From contig NZ_CAJYGQ010000003.1 in NCBI RefSeq assembly GCF_913773635.1, positions 124,001 through 188,000 on the forward strand: a stretch of DNA of 64,000 nucleotides, read 5' to 3'. The notes below the pieces were generated by a model, which was given only the letters and a program-made list of their open reading frames with translations, ran no database searches and was not told where the DNA came from. The stretch is from an uncultured Mucilaginibacter sp. (GTDB taxonomy: Bacteria; Bacteroidota; Bacteroidia; Sphingobacteriales; Sphingobacteriaceae). The translations under genes and the position numbers were made by a program. Shown here piece after piece: positions 45,497-55,413 of the stretch (position 1 is the stretch's first letter; every line of letters begins with the position of its first letter).

Positions 45497-47203
45497 TTAA
45501 AACTCCTCCTGTTCGATGCTTTCCCAACTCTGACGTTTATAGTAATACATCATGAGTAAATAGAGCAAGAACGCCGGTACAATAAGTATGCTAACCGCAG
45601 TATTCCACTTCATTTTTACCAGCATGTAATGCCCAAAGCCAACGGCGCCGATAAAAAAAGTTATTAGTAAAGAGATAATAACACGTCCGCCCGATTGTTT
45701 AACTAATACAGGTTTTGAAAATGGTAGCCCTTTTACCATAAACAGCGCCATAAATATGCCGTAATTCATTCCGGCCAGTGTAGCTAAAATAACATCGTTT
45801 ATTACATCAGGTCCCCATACCACAATACTAACAATACCTAACACAGCACAGTACGGCAAATAATAAAGACTGATTACGGCTTTATACATTCCCGAAAGAA
45901 TTTTACCCGGCTTGTCTATAGGAAGCGCATAATATACCCAGGCCGGCTTAAACTTTTCAGAATAGGATATGTGCTGCAATACTGCCGATAAAACAAATGT
46001 GCTCATGTAAATGAGTGCTATGTAACTATAGCCTGATTGTACATCTTCCATGCGGTTATTAAGGCTGCCCTGGCGGTTGAGCATAAAAAATACAAAGTAC
46101 ACCGGGACGTAGCCAAACGCCGGATATACTTTAATCTTGAACTCACGTATACGGGCCGCTAATTTCCAGGTTATTTTGAAGCCTGCATTTTCAACAGGAT
46201 CGCGAGCAATAATATTAGCCAACTTGTCAACAATGTTAAACCTGCCCTTTTTTACAGCTTTGTCAGCAATGGGTTTGGCTTCTGTATTGGCGTCAGAAGT
46301 TGAAACTACGGCAAGACGCTTGTTAAAGCCGGGAGCTAATACTTTGGCCACCAACCATAAGCCAGCAATCGGTAAGGTAATGCCAATAATGGCCATTAAA
46401 CTGGTGAAGATATTTGACCGGCCGGGATGCATCAAAACTTCATTTAATGCTGCAATCCAAACCGGCGGAAGCAGGTATGCCCACCACTGGCTCAGCAACT
46501 CAATTTTTGCTAAAGCGCTTGCATTAATTACACGTGGCAGTATTTGGTAAGCAGCAAAAATAAAAACAGATAAGCCAATTTGAAAGTAGCTGATGATGTC
46601 TTTAAACCGTTGAGGCGATACTGACTTCATTAGCAGCAGGTAAACAATGTTTACAAACAAAATGCTTAAAAACGTAGCCATTACAAGCTGCACTAAAAAT
46701 ACAGGAACGGCAAGTATGCCATCAGTGTAACCTACAATCACCATTCCGGCCAGGCCTTGCAAAAAGGCTAACCTAAAAACGTACAAACTTATGTGCATTA
46801 TACGCGCAACTGCCAGGGTGCGATCATTAACGGGGCGTGGCAGAATAATAAATTGTTCGCGAACGTCAAACAGCACCGTGGTAAAATCAGTAATGAGGGT
46901 TAGCGATATAAGCACCATAAAGATGCTGAAGTATATAGTGTGACCAATAAACGGTGCATCAAACATAACCAGAAATGCACCTATGAAGAGGCCCATAAGC
47001 ACGGTAAATAATGATATCGCCCATGGGTTTGTAGTTTTGCCGTTAGCCGAGGCTTTACGCGTGTGTGCAAATGTATTATTGGGCCGGCGGTCGTCCATCA
47101 GTAGCTTTACCCTTAGTATGTGGTGAAGCTGATAGGTATCCACACCCGTACGTTGCAGCATGGGCATAAGCGGACCAACCATTTTAAGCAGCAATTTATT
47201 CAT
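45497..47203 (-). CDS. ABC transporter permease (ABC-2 type exporter)
   Basis: The 568-residue protein has roughly twelve hydrophobic segments arranged in two halves, with a long charged loop (about 280-340, KPIADKAVKKGRFNIVDKLA) between them. It begins 15 nt after the ATP-binding protein gene and has no ATPase motifs of its own, so it is the membrane part of that transporter. The substrate is unknown. Sequence outside the helices shows no other domain. Confidence 0.8.
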   Translation of the reverse strand: MNKLLLKMVGPLMPMLQRTGVDTYQLHHILRVKLLMDDRRPNNTFAHTRKASANGKTTNPWAISLFTVLMGLFIGAFLVMFDAPFIGHTIYFSIFMVLISLTLITDFTTVLFDVREQFIILPRPVNDRTLAVARIMHISLYVFRLAFLQGLAGMVIVGYTDGILAVPVFLVQLVMATFLSILFVNIVYLLLMKSVSPQRFKDIISYFQIGLSVFIFAAYQILPRVINASALAKIELLSQWWAYLLPPVWIAALNEVLMHPGRSNIFTSLMAIIGITLPIAGLWLVAKVLAPGFNKRLAVVSTSDANTEAKPIADKAVKKGRFNIVDKLANIIARDPVENAGFKITWKLAARIREFKIKVYPAFGYVPVYFVFFMLNRQGSLNNRMEDVQSGYSYIALIYMSTFVLSAVLQHISYSEKFKPAWVYYALPIDKPGKILSGMYKAVISLYYLPYCAVLGIVSIVVWGPDVINDVILATLAGMNYGIFMALFMVKGLPFSKPVLVKQSGGRVIISLLITFFIGAVGFGHYMLVKMKWNTAVSILIVPAFLLYLLMMYYYKRQSWESIEQEEF

Positions 47204-47218
47204 ATCAACGGCGGCTTA

Positions 47219-47992
47219 TTAATTAAAGGCGTTTATAATGGCATCTGTTTCATTGTCTGACTCGTCTCGCCCTGTAAGTTTTGCAAATACCCTTTCAAGC
47301 GTGTCGGCGTGGTTTTGCTTTAATGATTCGAAGGTTCCGTCGGCAATAATTTCGCCTTTATTAATTAACAGTATGCGGTCTGATACCTTTTCAACTACAT
47401 CCATTACATGCGAGCAGTAAAAAATAGTTTTGCCTTCTTGTGATAAGCGCATAATTAACTCTTTGATCATAATTACTGCATTGGCATCTAAACCCGAAAG
47501 TGGTTCATCCAGAATAATAATTTGAGGATTATGTATGATGCCTGAAATAAGCAGTACTTTTTGTCGCATGCCTTTCGAAAAGGTATCCATACGGTCATCC
47601 TTATTGTTGCCCAAACCAAATGCAGTTAGCAACCTGCTGGCGCGCGAGTACAACTGCTCATCTTCCATGTTGTACAGCTTGCCAATAAAGTCTAAATATT
47701 CCATTGGAGTAAGCACTTCATAAAGCTCTGCGTTTTCAGGAACGTAACCTATGAGCTTCTTAATTTCCTGAGGATTGCTTTGCATGCTTATACCGTTCAC
47801 CAAAACTTCGCCCTCAAACTCCGGAATCAAACCTGTGAGTATTTTAACAGTTGTTGATTTACCAGCTCCGTTAGGCCCAATATAGCCTATAACCTGACCA
47901 GGGCATATATCAAGCGACAGGTTTTTAAGAACCAGTTTTGAGCCGTATGATTTTGACAGATTACGAATTTGAATTAGCGGATTATTGCTCAT
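47219..47992 (-). CDS. ABC transporter ATP-binding protein
   Basis: The 257-residue ATPase has a Walker A (GPNGAGKSTT, near residue 38), the Q-loop in YVPENAELY, an ABC signature variant SKGMRQKVLLISG, Walker B IIILDEPLSGLD and the switch His in YCSHVMD. A long C-terminal tail follows. This is the ABC-2 exporter arrangement, with the permease directly downstream. It powers transport, and the cargo is unknown. Confidence 0.92.
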   Translation of the reverse strand: MSNNPLIQIRNLSKSYGSKLVLKNLSLDICPGQVIGYIGPNGAGKSTTVKILTGLIPEFEGEVLVNGISMQSNPQEIKKLIGYVPENAELYEVLTPMEYLDFIGKLYNMEDEQLYSRASRLLTAFGLGNNKDDRMDTFSKGMRQKVLLISGIIHNPQIIILDEPLSGLDANAVIMIKELIMRLSQEGKTIFYCSHVMDVVEKVSDRILLINKGEIIADGTFESLKQNHADTLERVFAKLTGRDESDNETDAIINAFN

Positions 47993-48079
47993 AGCATTAA
48001 TTAAGTTACCGTAATATAGTAATCAAATCATAATTTATAGCCTTAGTGCGTCAAAATGTAAACTTTAAATAATAGGCAT

Positions 48080-48106
48080 AAAAAAACCTGCCTTGTTTGG
48101 GCAGGT
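48080..48106 (-). terminator. Terminator after the NTF2-like gene
   Basis: ACCTGCC (48086-48092) pairs with GGCAGGT (48100-48106). On the minus strand the hairpin is followed by seven T. It begins about 20 nt after the stop at 48127. Confidence 0.8.
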
Positions 48107-48126
48107 CTTTAATATCGGATTTTGGT

Positions 48127-48996
48127 TTACTCGTTTTCAACTGCTGATAGTATTTCCAGTAGAATGTTCCAGCGGTGTTTTTCGTCCTGTTGCCAAATGC
48201 GTACATAGTTGTAATTACTTACAATATTGCCCTTTTGAATACGGGCTCTGCCGTAACTGTAGGCTAAATCATTACTGGTTGAACGGTTTGCGTCAACAGT
48301 TTCTCCTGATATAACAATGGCTTGGTTTGCAAAAAACTGTAATACCTTATCTGACCCAACCATAGGGTTAAAGCCCGGAAAGTAATAGTGTCCCTCAGGC
48401 ATAAAAAATTCTTTGTATGCACCCACCGTTGATATACGCAACGCCTGATTAAGCTGGCGATCATTATCAATGATGATTTTTTTAGGGTTGAACGGATCTG
48501 TACTGGGTGCTACCTTGCTGGCAGATGCCGGATCTTTAATATCGGTTAGCTCAACCTTATCTGTTTGCGGATGCTGTATACCCAAATTGGTAAACAGTTT
48601 AAGCTTTTTGGTTGAAGCATCCATTTTCCATATAGACACGTAATCGCCGTAAACCTTATCGTCATCAGTTTTGCCATTTTGATAAACATAAGGGCCGGCA
48701 GTAACGGCAAGGTCACCGTTTGTTGCTATGCGGGCAAACTTTGGTGTCCAGGTAAGTGTGCCAGGCTGCTTGTCAATTTTGCTGTAAAATTCGGTTATTT
48801 TAACAGCCTCGGGCTTAAATACAATCCCTTCCTGATCGGCTACGGTTAAAAATGCGTCCTTAATTCCCTTCTTAAGAGTAAGTTTAGCAAAATCCTCTTC
48901 GGCTTTAATTACAGTTTGTACCGTAGCGGTTTGGGCAAAAATTGAGGTGCTTATGCTTACAGCAGCTACAGTTAAAAAAGCTTTAATCATGTTCAT
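48127..48996 (-). CDS. Secreted protein with two NTF2/SnoaL-like (DUF4440-type) domains
   Basis: From ATG 48996 (or 48990) there are about 289 residues, with a signal peptide ending in FAQT. Two similar alpha-plus-beta domains follow (about 28-135 and 165-287). Each has an N-terminal helix (VQTVIKAEEDFAKLTLKKG; RQLNQALRISTVGAYKEFF) and a sheet that ends in WKMDASTKKLKL or WQQDEKHRWNILLEIL. NTF2-like folds bind small ligands or act as hydratases, and no catalytic set is clear. It stands alone between cysS and the ABC exporter. Confidence 0.7.
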   Translation of the reverse strand: MNMIKAFLTVAAVSISTSIFAQTATVQTVIKAEEDFAKLTLKKGIKDAFLTVADQEGIVFKPEAVKITEFYSKIDKQPGTLTWTPKFARIATNGDLAVTAGPYVYQNGKTDDDKVYGDYVSIWKMDASTKKLKLFTNLGIQHPQTDKVELTDIKDPASASKVAPSTDPFNPKKIIIDNDRQLNQALRISTVGAYKEFFMPEGHYYFPGFNPMVGSDKVLQFFANQAIVISGETVDANRSTSNDLAYSYGRARIQKGNIVSNYNYVRIWQQDEKHRWNILLEILSAVENE

Positions 48997-49206
48997 AGTT
49001 AGATTGATGCAACCCAATCGGCATGCTTTAACAAGCTGATGTAGCTGCGGTAGTTTAGAATGATAACTTAAAATCAGTAAATTTATTATGCGGGTATATT
49101 GCTATCGCGTGTGTACAAAAAACAAAAGTGAACCATTTGTTTGTGCCCGCCTGCAAATTATACTGATGGTTATAATATTTATCAGGTGTTTAAATTTTTT
49201 AATAAA

Positions 49207-50667
49207 TTAAATTTTGCTCCAGGTGGTGCCTTCCTTGCTGTCTTTTAACTGAAAGCCAATTTGCTGTAATCCATCGCGTATACGGTCTGATGTTGCATAA
49301 TCGCGGTTTAATTTCGCCTGGCTGCGTAAGTCTACAATAAACTCCATAAGCTGAGGCAGTTCATCAGTGCCGGCCTGTTCATTTTGTAAGCCTAAAATGC
49401 CGTTAACAAAAGTGTTCATTAAATTTTTAAGCTCAACAAGGTTAGCTTCGTTAATCTTCATCTTGCCATCGTGTACCGAATTGATAATGCGCGATGCTTC
49501 AAACAGTTCAGCTATTAGCACCGGGCTGTTAAAATCATCGTTTAAAGCTTCGTAGCAACGGGTAAGCAAAGGCTGTATCTCTATTTCTGTTTCGGCAGAT
49601 GGTTTCAAACCATCAAGCAAAGTATAGGCGTTCATTAAACGCTTAAAGCCCTTCTCAGATGCCTCCATAGCATCATTGCTAAAGTCAAGCGTGCTACGGT
49701 AATGGGCCTGAAGCATAAAGAAACGCACCGTCATAGGGCTGTAGCCCTTGTTGAGGATGTTATTATCACCACTGAATAATTCATGCGGTAAAAAACTGTT
49801 GCCTAATGATTTTGACATCTTTTGCCCGTTAACAGTAAGCATGTTGGTATGTACCCAGTATTTAGCCGGATTTTTACCATAGCATGCCATGTTTTGCGCA
49901 ACCTCATTGGTATGGTGTGTAGGTATTAAATCTAACCCGCCACCGTGTATATCAAACTGCTCTCCTAAATATTTATGGCTCATGGCCGAGCACTCCAGGT
50001 GCCAGCCCGGGAAGCCAAGGCTCCATGGCGACGGCCACTTCATCAGGTGTTCGGGCTTTGCTTTAATCCATAGGGCAAAATCCAGCTTGCCACGTTTTTC
50101 CTCCTGACCGCCAAGCGAACGGGTATTGTTAAGCAAATCTTCAAGATGCCGGCCGCTTAGTACGCCGTAATCTTGGGTGCTGTTATACTTTTCAACATCA
50201 AAATAAACAGAGCCGTCAACTTCATAAGCAAACCCCCTGTCGAGCATAATTTTAACCAACTCAATTTGCTCAATAATATGGCCGGTTGCTGTTGGCTCAA
50301 TACTTGGCGGCAATACGTTAAACTGGCGCATTACCTCATGGAAACCTGTAGCATACCTTTGTACAATTTCCATGGGTTCAAGCTGCGATAACTTTGCCTT
50401 TTTTGATATTTTATCTTCACCCTCGTCACTATCGCCCTCAAGGTGCCCGGCATCGGTTATGTTGCGTACATATCTAACCTTGTAGCCAAGATGAGTAAGG
50501 TAACGGAAAATTAAATCAAAAGATATATAGGTGCGGGCGTTGCCCAAGTGTGCATCACTGTAAACGGTAGGGCCGCAAACATACATGCCCACATACGGAG
50601 CATCAAGCGGTATAAACTCTTCTTTAGTGCGGGTTAACGTATTGTAAACAAATACATTTTGTTTCAT
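49207..50667 (-). CDS. cysS: Cysteinyl-tRNA synthetase
   Basis: The 486-residue class I synthetase charges tRNA-Cys. The HIGH motif is HLGN (about residue 41, GPTVYSDAHLGNARTY), and the KMSKS loop is KMSKSLGN. The zinc ligands include the Cys in YVCGPTVY and the C-H-H set of LECSAMS and HTNEVAQ. A helical C-terminal DALR-type region completes it. The length is normal. It is transcribed alone. Confidence 0.96.
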   Translation of the reverse strand: MKQNVFVYNTLTRTKEEFIPLDAPYVGMYVCGPTVYSDAHLGNARTYISFDLIFRYLTHLGYKVRYVRNITDAGHLEGDSDEGEDKISKKAKLSQLEPMEIVQRYATGFHEVMRQFNVLPPSIEPTATGHIIEQIELVKIMLDRGFAYEVDGSVYFDVEKYNSTQDYGVLSGRHLEDLLNNTRSLGGQEEKRGKLDFALWIKAKPEHLMKWPSPWSLGFPGWHLECSAMSHKYLGEQFDIHGGGLDLIPTHHTNEVAQNMACYGKNPAKYWVHTNMLTVNGQKMSKSLGNSFLPHELFSGDNNILNKGYSPMTVRFFMLQAHYRSTLDFSNDAMEASEKGFKRLMNAYTLLDGLKPSAETEIEIQPLLTRCYEALNDDFNSPVLIAELFEASRIINSVHDGKMKINEANLVELKNLMNTFVNGILGLQNEQAGTDELPQLMEFIVDLRSQAKLNRDYATSDRIRDGLQQIGFQLKDSKEGTTWSKI

Positions 50668-50749
50668 GATGGCAAACTTACAATTTTTAGTTCAGGCTTG
50701 TAATTTTTTGCTGCAATGTACAGCTATTGCAAAGTCAAAAAAATGGCTG

Positions 50750-51871
50750 TTATTTAAGTAAAAGGGTGCTGCAAACCGGGTAATGGTCAGATAATTTCTT
50801 TCGTAAGGTGTAATAATCAGCTACGTCAAAGCCGCTGTTTACCAGTATATAATCAATCTGAAAATTAGGGAACGAGCCGTTATAGGTACGTGCAAAGCCA
50901 ACGCCTTTTTCACGAAAGGTATTTTTCAAACCTTTGGTCATTTGGGCTACTGCGTAGGATGCAGGCGTATCATTAAAATCTCCGGCTATAATATAAGGGT
51001 AGGGGCATTGCGCTGCATGGGCCTTAATTTTAAACACCTGTTCGCTACGTTTAATGAAAGCACGTTTAAGTTTGCTGCCTATTCGGCGCGATGAGCTCAC
51101 ATCGGGCTTTCCTTTTTTTGAAACCCTGCTCAGGTATTCATAGTCAACAGGGTCAAACCTTATAGATTGCAGGTGAACGTTGTAATACCTGAAGGTTTTG
51201 TCACCTTTCTTCACGTCAACAAAAATGCATTGATTGCTGCTGTTAGGCTTTGTAGAAAGCATGATAATGCCTTTGTTTACAACCGGGAACTTTGAAAATA
51301 TAGCCATCCCCATAGCTTCATGATCGGTGTTAAAGCTAAACGGTTCAACATAGCACTCATCAGAGTGCATAAGCTTTTTCATGGAGTCTTTAATGGCATA
51401 TTCGCCTCGCCTGCGCGTGTAAAACTCATCTATGCCTATAATATCAGGGTTTTGGGCGCTTATTAGTTGTAGCATGCGCTTTTTGGTAACAGGGTCATTT
51501 ACCTGTTGCCCATAGGGTTTAAAGTTATGGGCATTGTATGTCATTACCTTTATAGCATTGCTACCTGTATTTTGATGCTTTTTTGTGCGCAAGCCAACAT
51601 TATCTCGCAGTATATTCCAGCCCAGCCCAATGCATAACAGCGGTACCAATATATACCTGCTGCGCCTGATGAGCCAGTAAAGCAACAAACAAAAATTTAC
51701 AAGCAGCAGGGGCAGATATCCTAAACCAAAAAAGGCAACAGGCCAAAACGTTCGCGGATCAGTAACCGGGGCAAGGTAGCAAACAAGCAATGCAAGGCCA
51801 AAGCCTATGCTTAGCCATAAAAATATCTTATCAAGAAAAAATAACCTTCTTTTTTTCTGTTTAGCCCTCAT
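50750..51871 (-). CDS. Membrane-anchored endonuclease/exonuclease/phosphatase-fold hydrolase
   Basis: The 373-residue protein has about three N-terminal membrane helices (residues 12-90) and then an EEP domain. The domain shows the metal Asn in VMTYNAHN, the metal Glu in IGIDEFYTRR, AGDFNDTPAS and the closing SDHYPV. The reaction could be on DNA, phospholipids or inositol phosphates. It is encoded last in the mutL-rhomboid-rhomboid-EEP run, overlapping the rhomboid gene's stop by 11 nt, a pairing frequent in Bacteroidetes. Confidence 0.85.
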   Translation of the reverse strand: MRAKQKKRRLFFLDKIFLWLSIGFGLALLVCYLAPVTDPRTFWPVAFFGLGYLPLLLVNFCLLLYWLIRRSRYILVPLLCIGLGWNILRDNVGLRTKKHQNTGSNAIKVMTYNAHNFKPYGQQVNDPVTKKRMLQLISAQNPDIIGIDEFYTRRRGEYAIKDSMKKLMHSDECYVEPFSFNTDHEAMGMAIFSKFPVVNKGIIMLSTKPNSSNQCIFVDVKKGDKTFRYYNVHLQSIRFDPVDYEYLSRVSKKGKPDVSSSRRIGSKLKRAFIKRSEQVFKIKAHAAQCPYPYIIAGDFNDTPASYAVAQMTKGLKNTFREKGVGFARTYNGSFPNFQIDYILVNSGFDVADYYTLRKKLSDHYPVCSTLLLK

Positions 51872-52721
51872 GTTTGCTGGCGCGGCTCAGTGCATCTCTT
51901 TCCTGTTTATTCAGGCTGTCATAGCCGGTAGCCGAAATTTTATCAAGTATACGGTCAATTTCTTCCTGGCGGGGTATAGAGGAGCTTTGTTGCTGATATG
52001 ATCTGTTTACCGAAGCTACCTTTACTTTAGGCCGCTGGCTGAAAATTTGATTTACCGAGCGGTTTAAATCATTGCCGCGGTTAAGCTGTTTGACATAAAT
52101 GAAACCCATAAGCGCACCGCCTAAATGCGCAATTTCTCCACCAGCGTTAGGGCCGGCAATGCTCAAAAAGTCAACCACCACAAAAAACAGGGCAAGCCAC
52201 TTTAATTTAACAGGGCCGATAAACATCATATAAATGGTGTAATTAGGCAGTAACGTAGCGGTTGCTATTACAATGGCAGTAACACTGGCTGATGCGCCCA
52301 CCACTACGGCATTGGTACCCGCAAATATGGGGAATACGTTAAATGAAAGCACAAAGAATACTGCGCCAACGAGGCCACCCATAAGGTAAAGGTTTACAAT
52401 GCGTTTGTTGCCCAAATACTCTTCAAAAATTTGCCCCATCCAATACAGCCAAAGCATGTTAAACAGAATGTGGAAAATTCCGTCGTGCATGAACATGTAG
52501 CTAACAGGTGTCCAAAAACGGGTTGCTAATTTGCTTAATGATGCAGGGAGGGCAAGGTATTCGTTGGCATAATAGGCAACCATGTCATTACCCATCATGT
52601 GCAAAAACACATTTGGTATATTGATGAGTAAAAATACCAGTACGTTAATACCTATAAGCAGGTTTATGCGGCTGCCTGATTGAGTTAACTTTATACGAAT
52701 ATCTTGCCAGAGCGAGTTCAT
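51861..52721 (-). CDS. Rhomboid family intramembrane serine protease (second copy, 286 aa)
   Basis: The 286-residue protein has six or so membrane helices and a soluble tail of about 80 residues. The catalytic Ser lies in VVGASASVTAI, where the usual GxSG has Ala instead of the final Gly, and His lies in EIAHLGGALMGFIY. NMLWLYWMGQIFEEYLG is the family's loop region. It cuts substrates inside the membrane if active. It overlaps the EEP gene by 11 nt and follows the other rhomboid gene. Confidence 0.88.
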   Translation of the reverse strand: MNSLWQDIRIKLTQSGSRINLLIGINVLVFLLINIPNVFLHMMGNDMVAYYANEYLALPASLSKLATRFWTPVSYMFMHDGIFHILFNMLWLYWMGQIFEEYLGNKRIVNLYLMGGLVGAVFFVLSFNVFPIFAGTNAVVVGASASVTAIVIATATLLPNYTIYMMFIGPVKLKWLALFFVVVDFLSIAGPNAGGEIAHLGGALMGFIYVKQLNRGNDLNRSVNQIFSQRPKVKVASVNRSYQQQSSSIPRQEEIDRILDKISATGYDSLNKQERDALSRASKHEG

Positions 52722-52763
52722 AACCGAAGAGATGTTGTTTTATACTTACATAACTTACGTTAG

Positions 52764-53450
52764 TTAATAAAAATTGTTTGAGTTTTTATATCCCCACAAT
52801 TTAATTAAAATGAATCCGAATAACGCACCACCTATGTGGGCAAAGTGCGCAACCGAATCGCCCGGAGTTGGCCTTAATCCCTGGAATACCTCAAGCAGAA
52901 GATACAGCGGAACAAAGTACTTGATTTTGATGGGCGTGAGGTATAAATATACTTCTAAATTGGGGTAAAGTAAAAAAATTGCCATCATTAAACCAAATAT
53001 AGAACCTGACGCGCCAACGATACCTATGCCGTAAATACTCTGCAGGGTAAGTGACTCAGACATGTCTTTAGGCTGGTAGTCGGCAGGAATACCAAATGAG
53101 CCGGTTATCTGGTGCACCTCGTATGCCTGCACTGCAAATTGTAAGGCCAACGCGCCAATGCCGGTTAAAAAGTAGTAGTTAAAAAACCGCTTCTGTCCAA
53201 ACGTTTGCTCTAATATCGGCCCAATGAAAATAAGCCCCAGCATGTTTGAAAATATATGGAATATGTTGCCATGCATAAACATATAGCTTATAATTTGCCA
53301 TGGCTTAAAAAGGGGCGATGCCGGGTAATAGGCAGCAAGTATCTCGTTTAAAACGGGTATAACGTTTGAAGCTATAAAAAAAATCACGTTAATGATCAGG
53401 AGGTTTTTTACAACCGGTGTTATATCACCAAAAGGGCTTTGCCTGTACAT
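52764..53450 (-). CDS. Rhomboid family intramembrane serine protease (first copy, 228 aa)
   Basis: The 228-residue protein has six predicted helices with an intact GxSG Ser (GIVGASGSIFG) and the His in AHFAHIGGALFGF. The NIFHIFSNMLGL segment contributes the oxyanion region (His/Asn), as in GlpG. It starts 9 nt after mutL's stop and is followed 42 nt later by its paralogue, so the two arose by tandem duplication and may form a pair. Confidence 0.9.
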   Translation of the reverse strand: MYRQSPFGDITPVVKNLLIINVIFFIASNVIPVLNEILAAYYPASPLFKPWQIISYMFMHGNIFHIFSNMLGLIFIGPILEQTFGQKRFFNYYFLTGIGALALQFAVQAYEVHQITGSFGIPADYQPKDMSESLTLQSIYGIGIVGASGSIFGLMMAIFLLYPNLEVYLYLTPIKIKYFVPLYLLLEVFQGLRPTPGDSVAHFAHIGGALFGFILIKLWGYKNSNNFY

Positions 53451-53459
53451 ATCAATTAT

Positions 53460-55325
53460 TTATTTTTCAAACCTTTCAGCAAGTTCGTTCATTGTAAAAG
53501 TGCTGATTACCGGTTTGCCGTTTAACGCCGAATTAGGCATCTGGCATGCAAAGAGCTGGTCAATCAGCAGGTTCATTTCTTCTAAAGTTAAACGCACGCC
53601 GGCTTTGGTAGCTGCGTTGCGGGCCAGCGTACGTGCCAGGTTGTCGCGCTTATCTAACTTCAATATAGCCATGTTGTTTTTAAACCCTTCAAGCAAGTGC
53701 TCAAGCAATTGATGCTCGCTTGATTGATTAACGTCAGCAGGTACGCCGTCAACAACAACGGTGTTTTTGCCAAATTCGCGTATATCAAAGCCAAGGGCTT
53801 TAATATCAGGCAACAGCTCCATGAGTAAAGCGAAGTCGCTGCCGTTTAAGGTAACACTTTGCGGAAACAGGCTTTGCTGGCTGGTGCCCGAGTGGTTTTG
53901 CAATTGCAGCAAAAAGCGCTCGTATAAAATACGCTCATGAGCCGCCTGCTGATTAATGAGCATAAAGCCCGATTTTATTTGTGACAGAATATACCGGTTA
54001 TGTATCTGAAATAGCTGGCGCTCGCTATTTTTACTTACTGCCTGGTTATTAACCTCAAAACTGGCATCAAGCAATATTTCCTGTTGTGCCTGCTCAGTTG
54101 GTTGTTTGCTTATTTCATAAAGCGTTTCCCAGTTATTGGGCATACCTCCCCTGTAAGGGTTATTTGATGATTGATAACTGCCTTCGCGTGAAGACGGCGT
54201 TGCCTTTGCAGGGGTATCGAAAGGATTAAAGTTAGGATTAAAGGTTATGCCTGGCGGAGTTATTTGCTCCAGTGGTTTGGCCGTTATCAGGTGCTCAATA
54301 CTATTTTCCTGGTCAAAATCTAAAGTAGGTGTTATATTATAGCGGCCTAATGACCGTTTAACCGCCGACCGGATGATGGCGTATATTGCCTTTTCATCCT
54401 GGTACTTAATTTCGGTTTTGGTAGGATGAACATTGATATCAATTTTAGCCGGATCAATGTCAATAAATAACACGTAAAACGGATAGGTGTCTTCGGGCAG
54501 CAATTCTTCAAAGGCAGTCATTACCGCGTGGTTAAGGTAATTGTCTTTAATGAAACGGTTATTTACAAAAAAGAACTGTTCGCCACGGGTGCGTTTCGCA
54601 AACTCGGGCTTGCCTACAAAACCACGTAAGTTAATAATGGTAGTATCTTCTTCAACAGGCACCAGGCGCTGGTTATAATTATTACCAAACAGGTGTACAA
54701 TGCGCTGTTTTAGTTGTGAGGCCGGTAAGTGGTAAACTTCCTGCCCGTCGTGGTGCATGGTGAAAAATATTTGCGGGTGAGCCAATGCTACACGCTGAAA
54801 TTCATCAATAATATGGCGCAGCTCAACCGGGTTACTCTTTAAAAAGTTACGGCGGGCGGGCGTATTGTAAAACAGGTTTTTAATTGATGTTGACGTACCT
54901 GCGCCGGTAGCACAAGGTTCCTGGCTTATTACTTCTGAGCCTTCTATTATAATGCAGTTGCCCAATTCATCCTCATGGCGACGGGTTTTGGTTTCAACCT
55001 GTGCAATGGCGGCAATTGAGGCCATGGCTTCACCCCTGAAACCCATAGTGCGTATCGCAAATAAATCTTCGGCCTTGCGTATTTTTGAAGTGGCGTGGCG
55101 TTCAAAACACATGCGCGCATCTGTGGCACTCATACCGCAACCATTATCAATTACTTGTATAAGCGCTTTGCCTGCATCTTTTAAAATTAGCTGTATTTTG
55201 TCGGCCCCCGAGTCTATTGCGTTCTCCACCAGCTCTTTCACTGCCGACGCCGGGCGCTGCACTACCTCACCTGCTGCAATCTGGTTGGCTACCGAATCGG
55301 GTAAAAGCTGTATTATATCTGACAT
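53460..55325 (-). CDS. mutL: DNA mismatch repair protein MutL
   Basis: From ATG 55325 (TTG at 55328 rejected) there are 621 residues. The GHKL ATPase domain shows VANQIAAGEVV, the KELVENAIDSGAD helix, DNGCGM and TMGFRGEAMASIA. A variable linker (about 340-430) and a C-terminal dimerisation domain follow. In the region of the endonuclease motif DQHAxxE the sequence is NQQAAHE (D to N, H to Q), so nuclease activity is doubtful. It coordinates mismatch repair with MutS. It heads the mutL-rhomboid-EEP run. Confidence 0.94.
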   Translation of the reverse strand: MSDIIQLLPDSVANQIAAGEVVQRPASAVKELVENAIDSGADKIQLILKDAGKALIQVIDNGCGMSATDARMCFERHATSKIRKAEDLFAIRTMGFRGEAMASIAAIAQVETKTRRHEDELGNCIIIEGSEVISQEPCATGAGTSTSIKNLFYNTPARRNFLKSNPVELRHIIDEFQRVALAHPQIFFTMHHDGQEVYHLPASQLKQRIVHLFGNNYNQRLVPVEEDTTIINLRGFVGKPEFAKRTRGEQFFFVNNRFIKDNYLNHAVMTAFEELLPEDTYPFYVLFIDIDPAKIDINVHPTKTEIKYQDEKAIYAIIRSAVKRSLGRYNITPTLDFDQENSIEHLITAKPLEQITPPGITFNPNFNPFDTPAKATPSSREGSYQSSNNPYRGGMPNNWETLYEISKQPTEQAQQEILLDASFEVNNQAVSKNSERQLFQIHNRYILSQIKSGFMLINQQAAHERILYERFLLQLQNHSGTSQQSLFPQSVTLNGSDFALLMELLPDIKALGFDIREFGKNTVVVDGVPADVNQSSEHQLLEHLLEGFKNNMAILKLDKRDNLARTLARNAATKAGVRLTLEEMNLLIDQLFACQMPNSALNGKPVISTFTMNELAERFEK

Positions 55326-55413
55326 CAAAAAAATCCCTTCAATTTCAATCGGCTAAATTAAATATTTGATGGCATAACTTTACCTTTGAAACGTTGTATA
55401 TAATAAAACTACT

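Noticed and set aside
50673..50680. TAAGTTTG (minus strand) just upstream of the cysS ATG as promoter
   Set aside because: Only 5 nt separate it from the ATG, so transcription would begin inside the gene. No -33 element is present. A TATATTTG before pdeM was dropped for the same reason.
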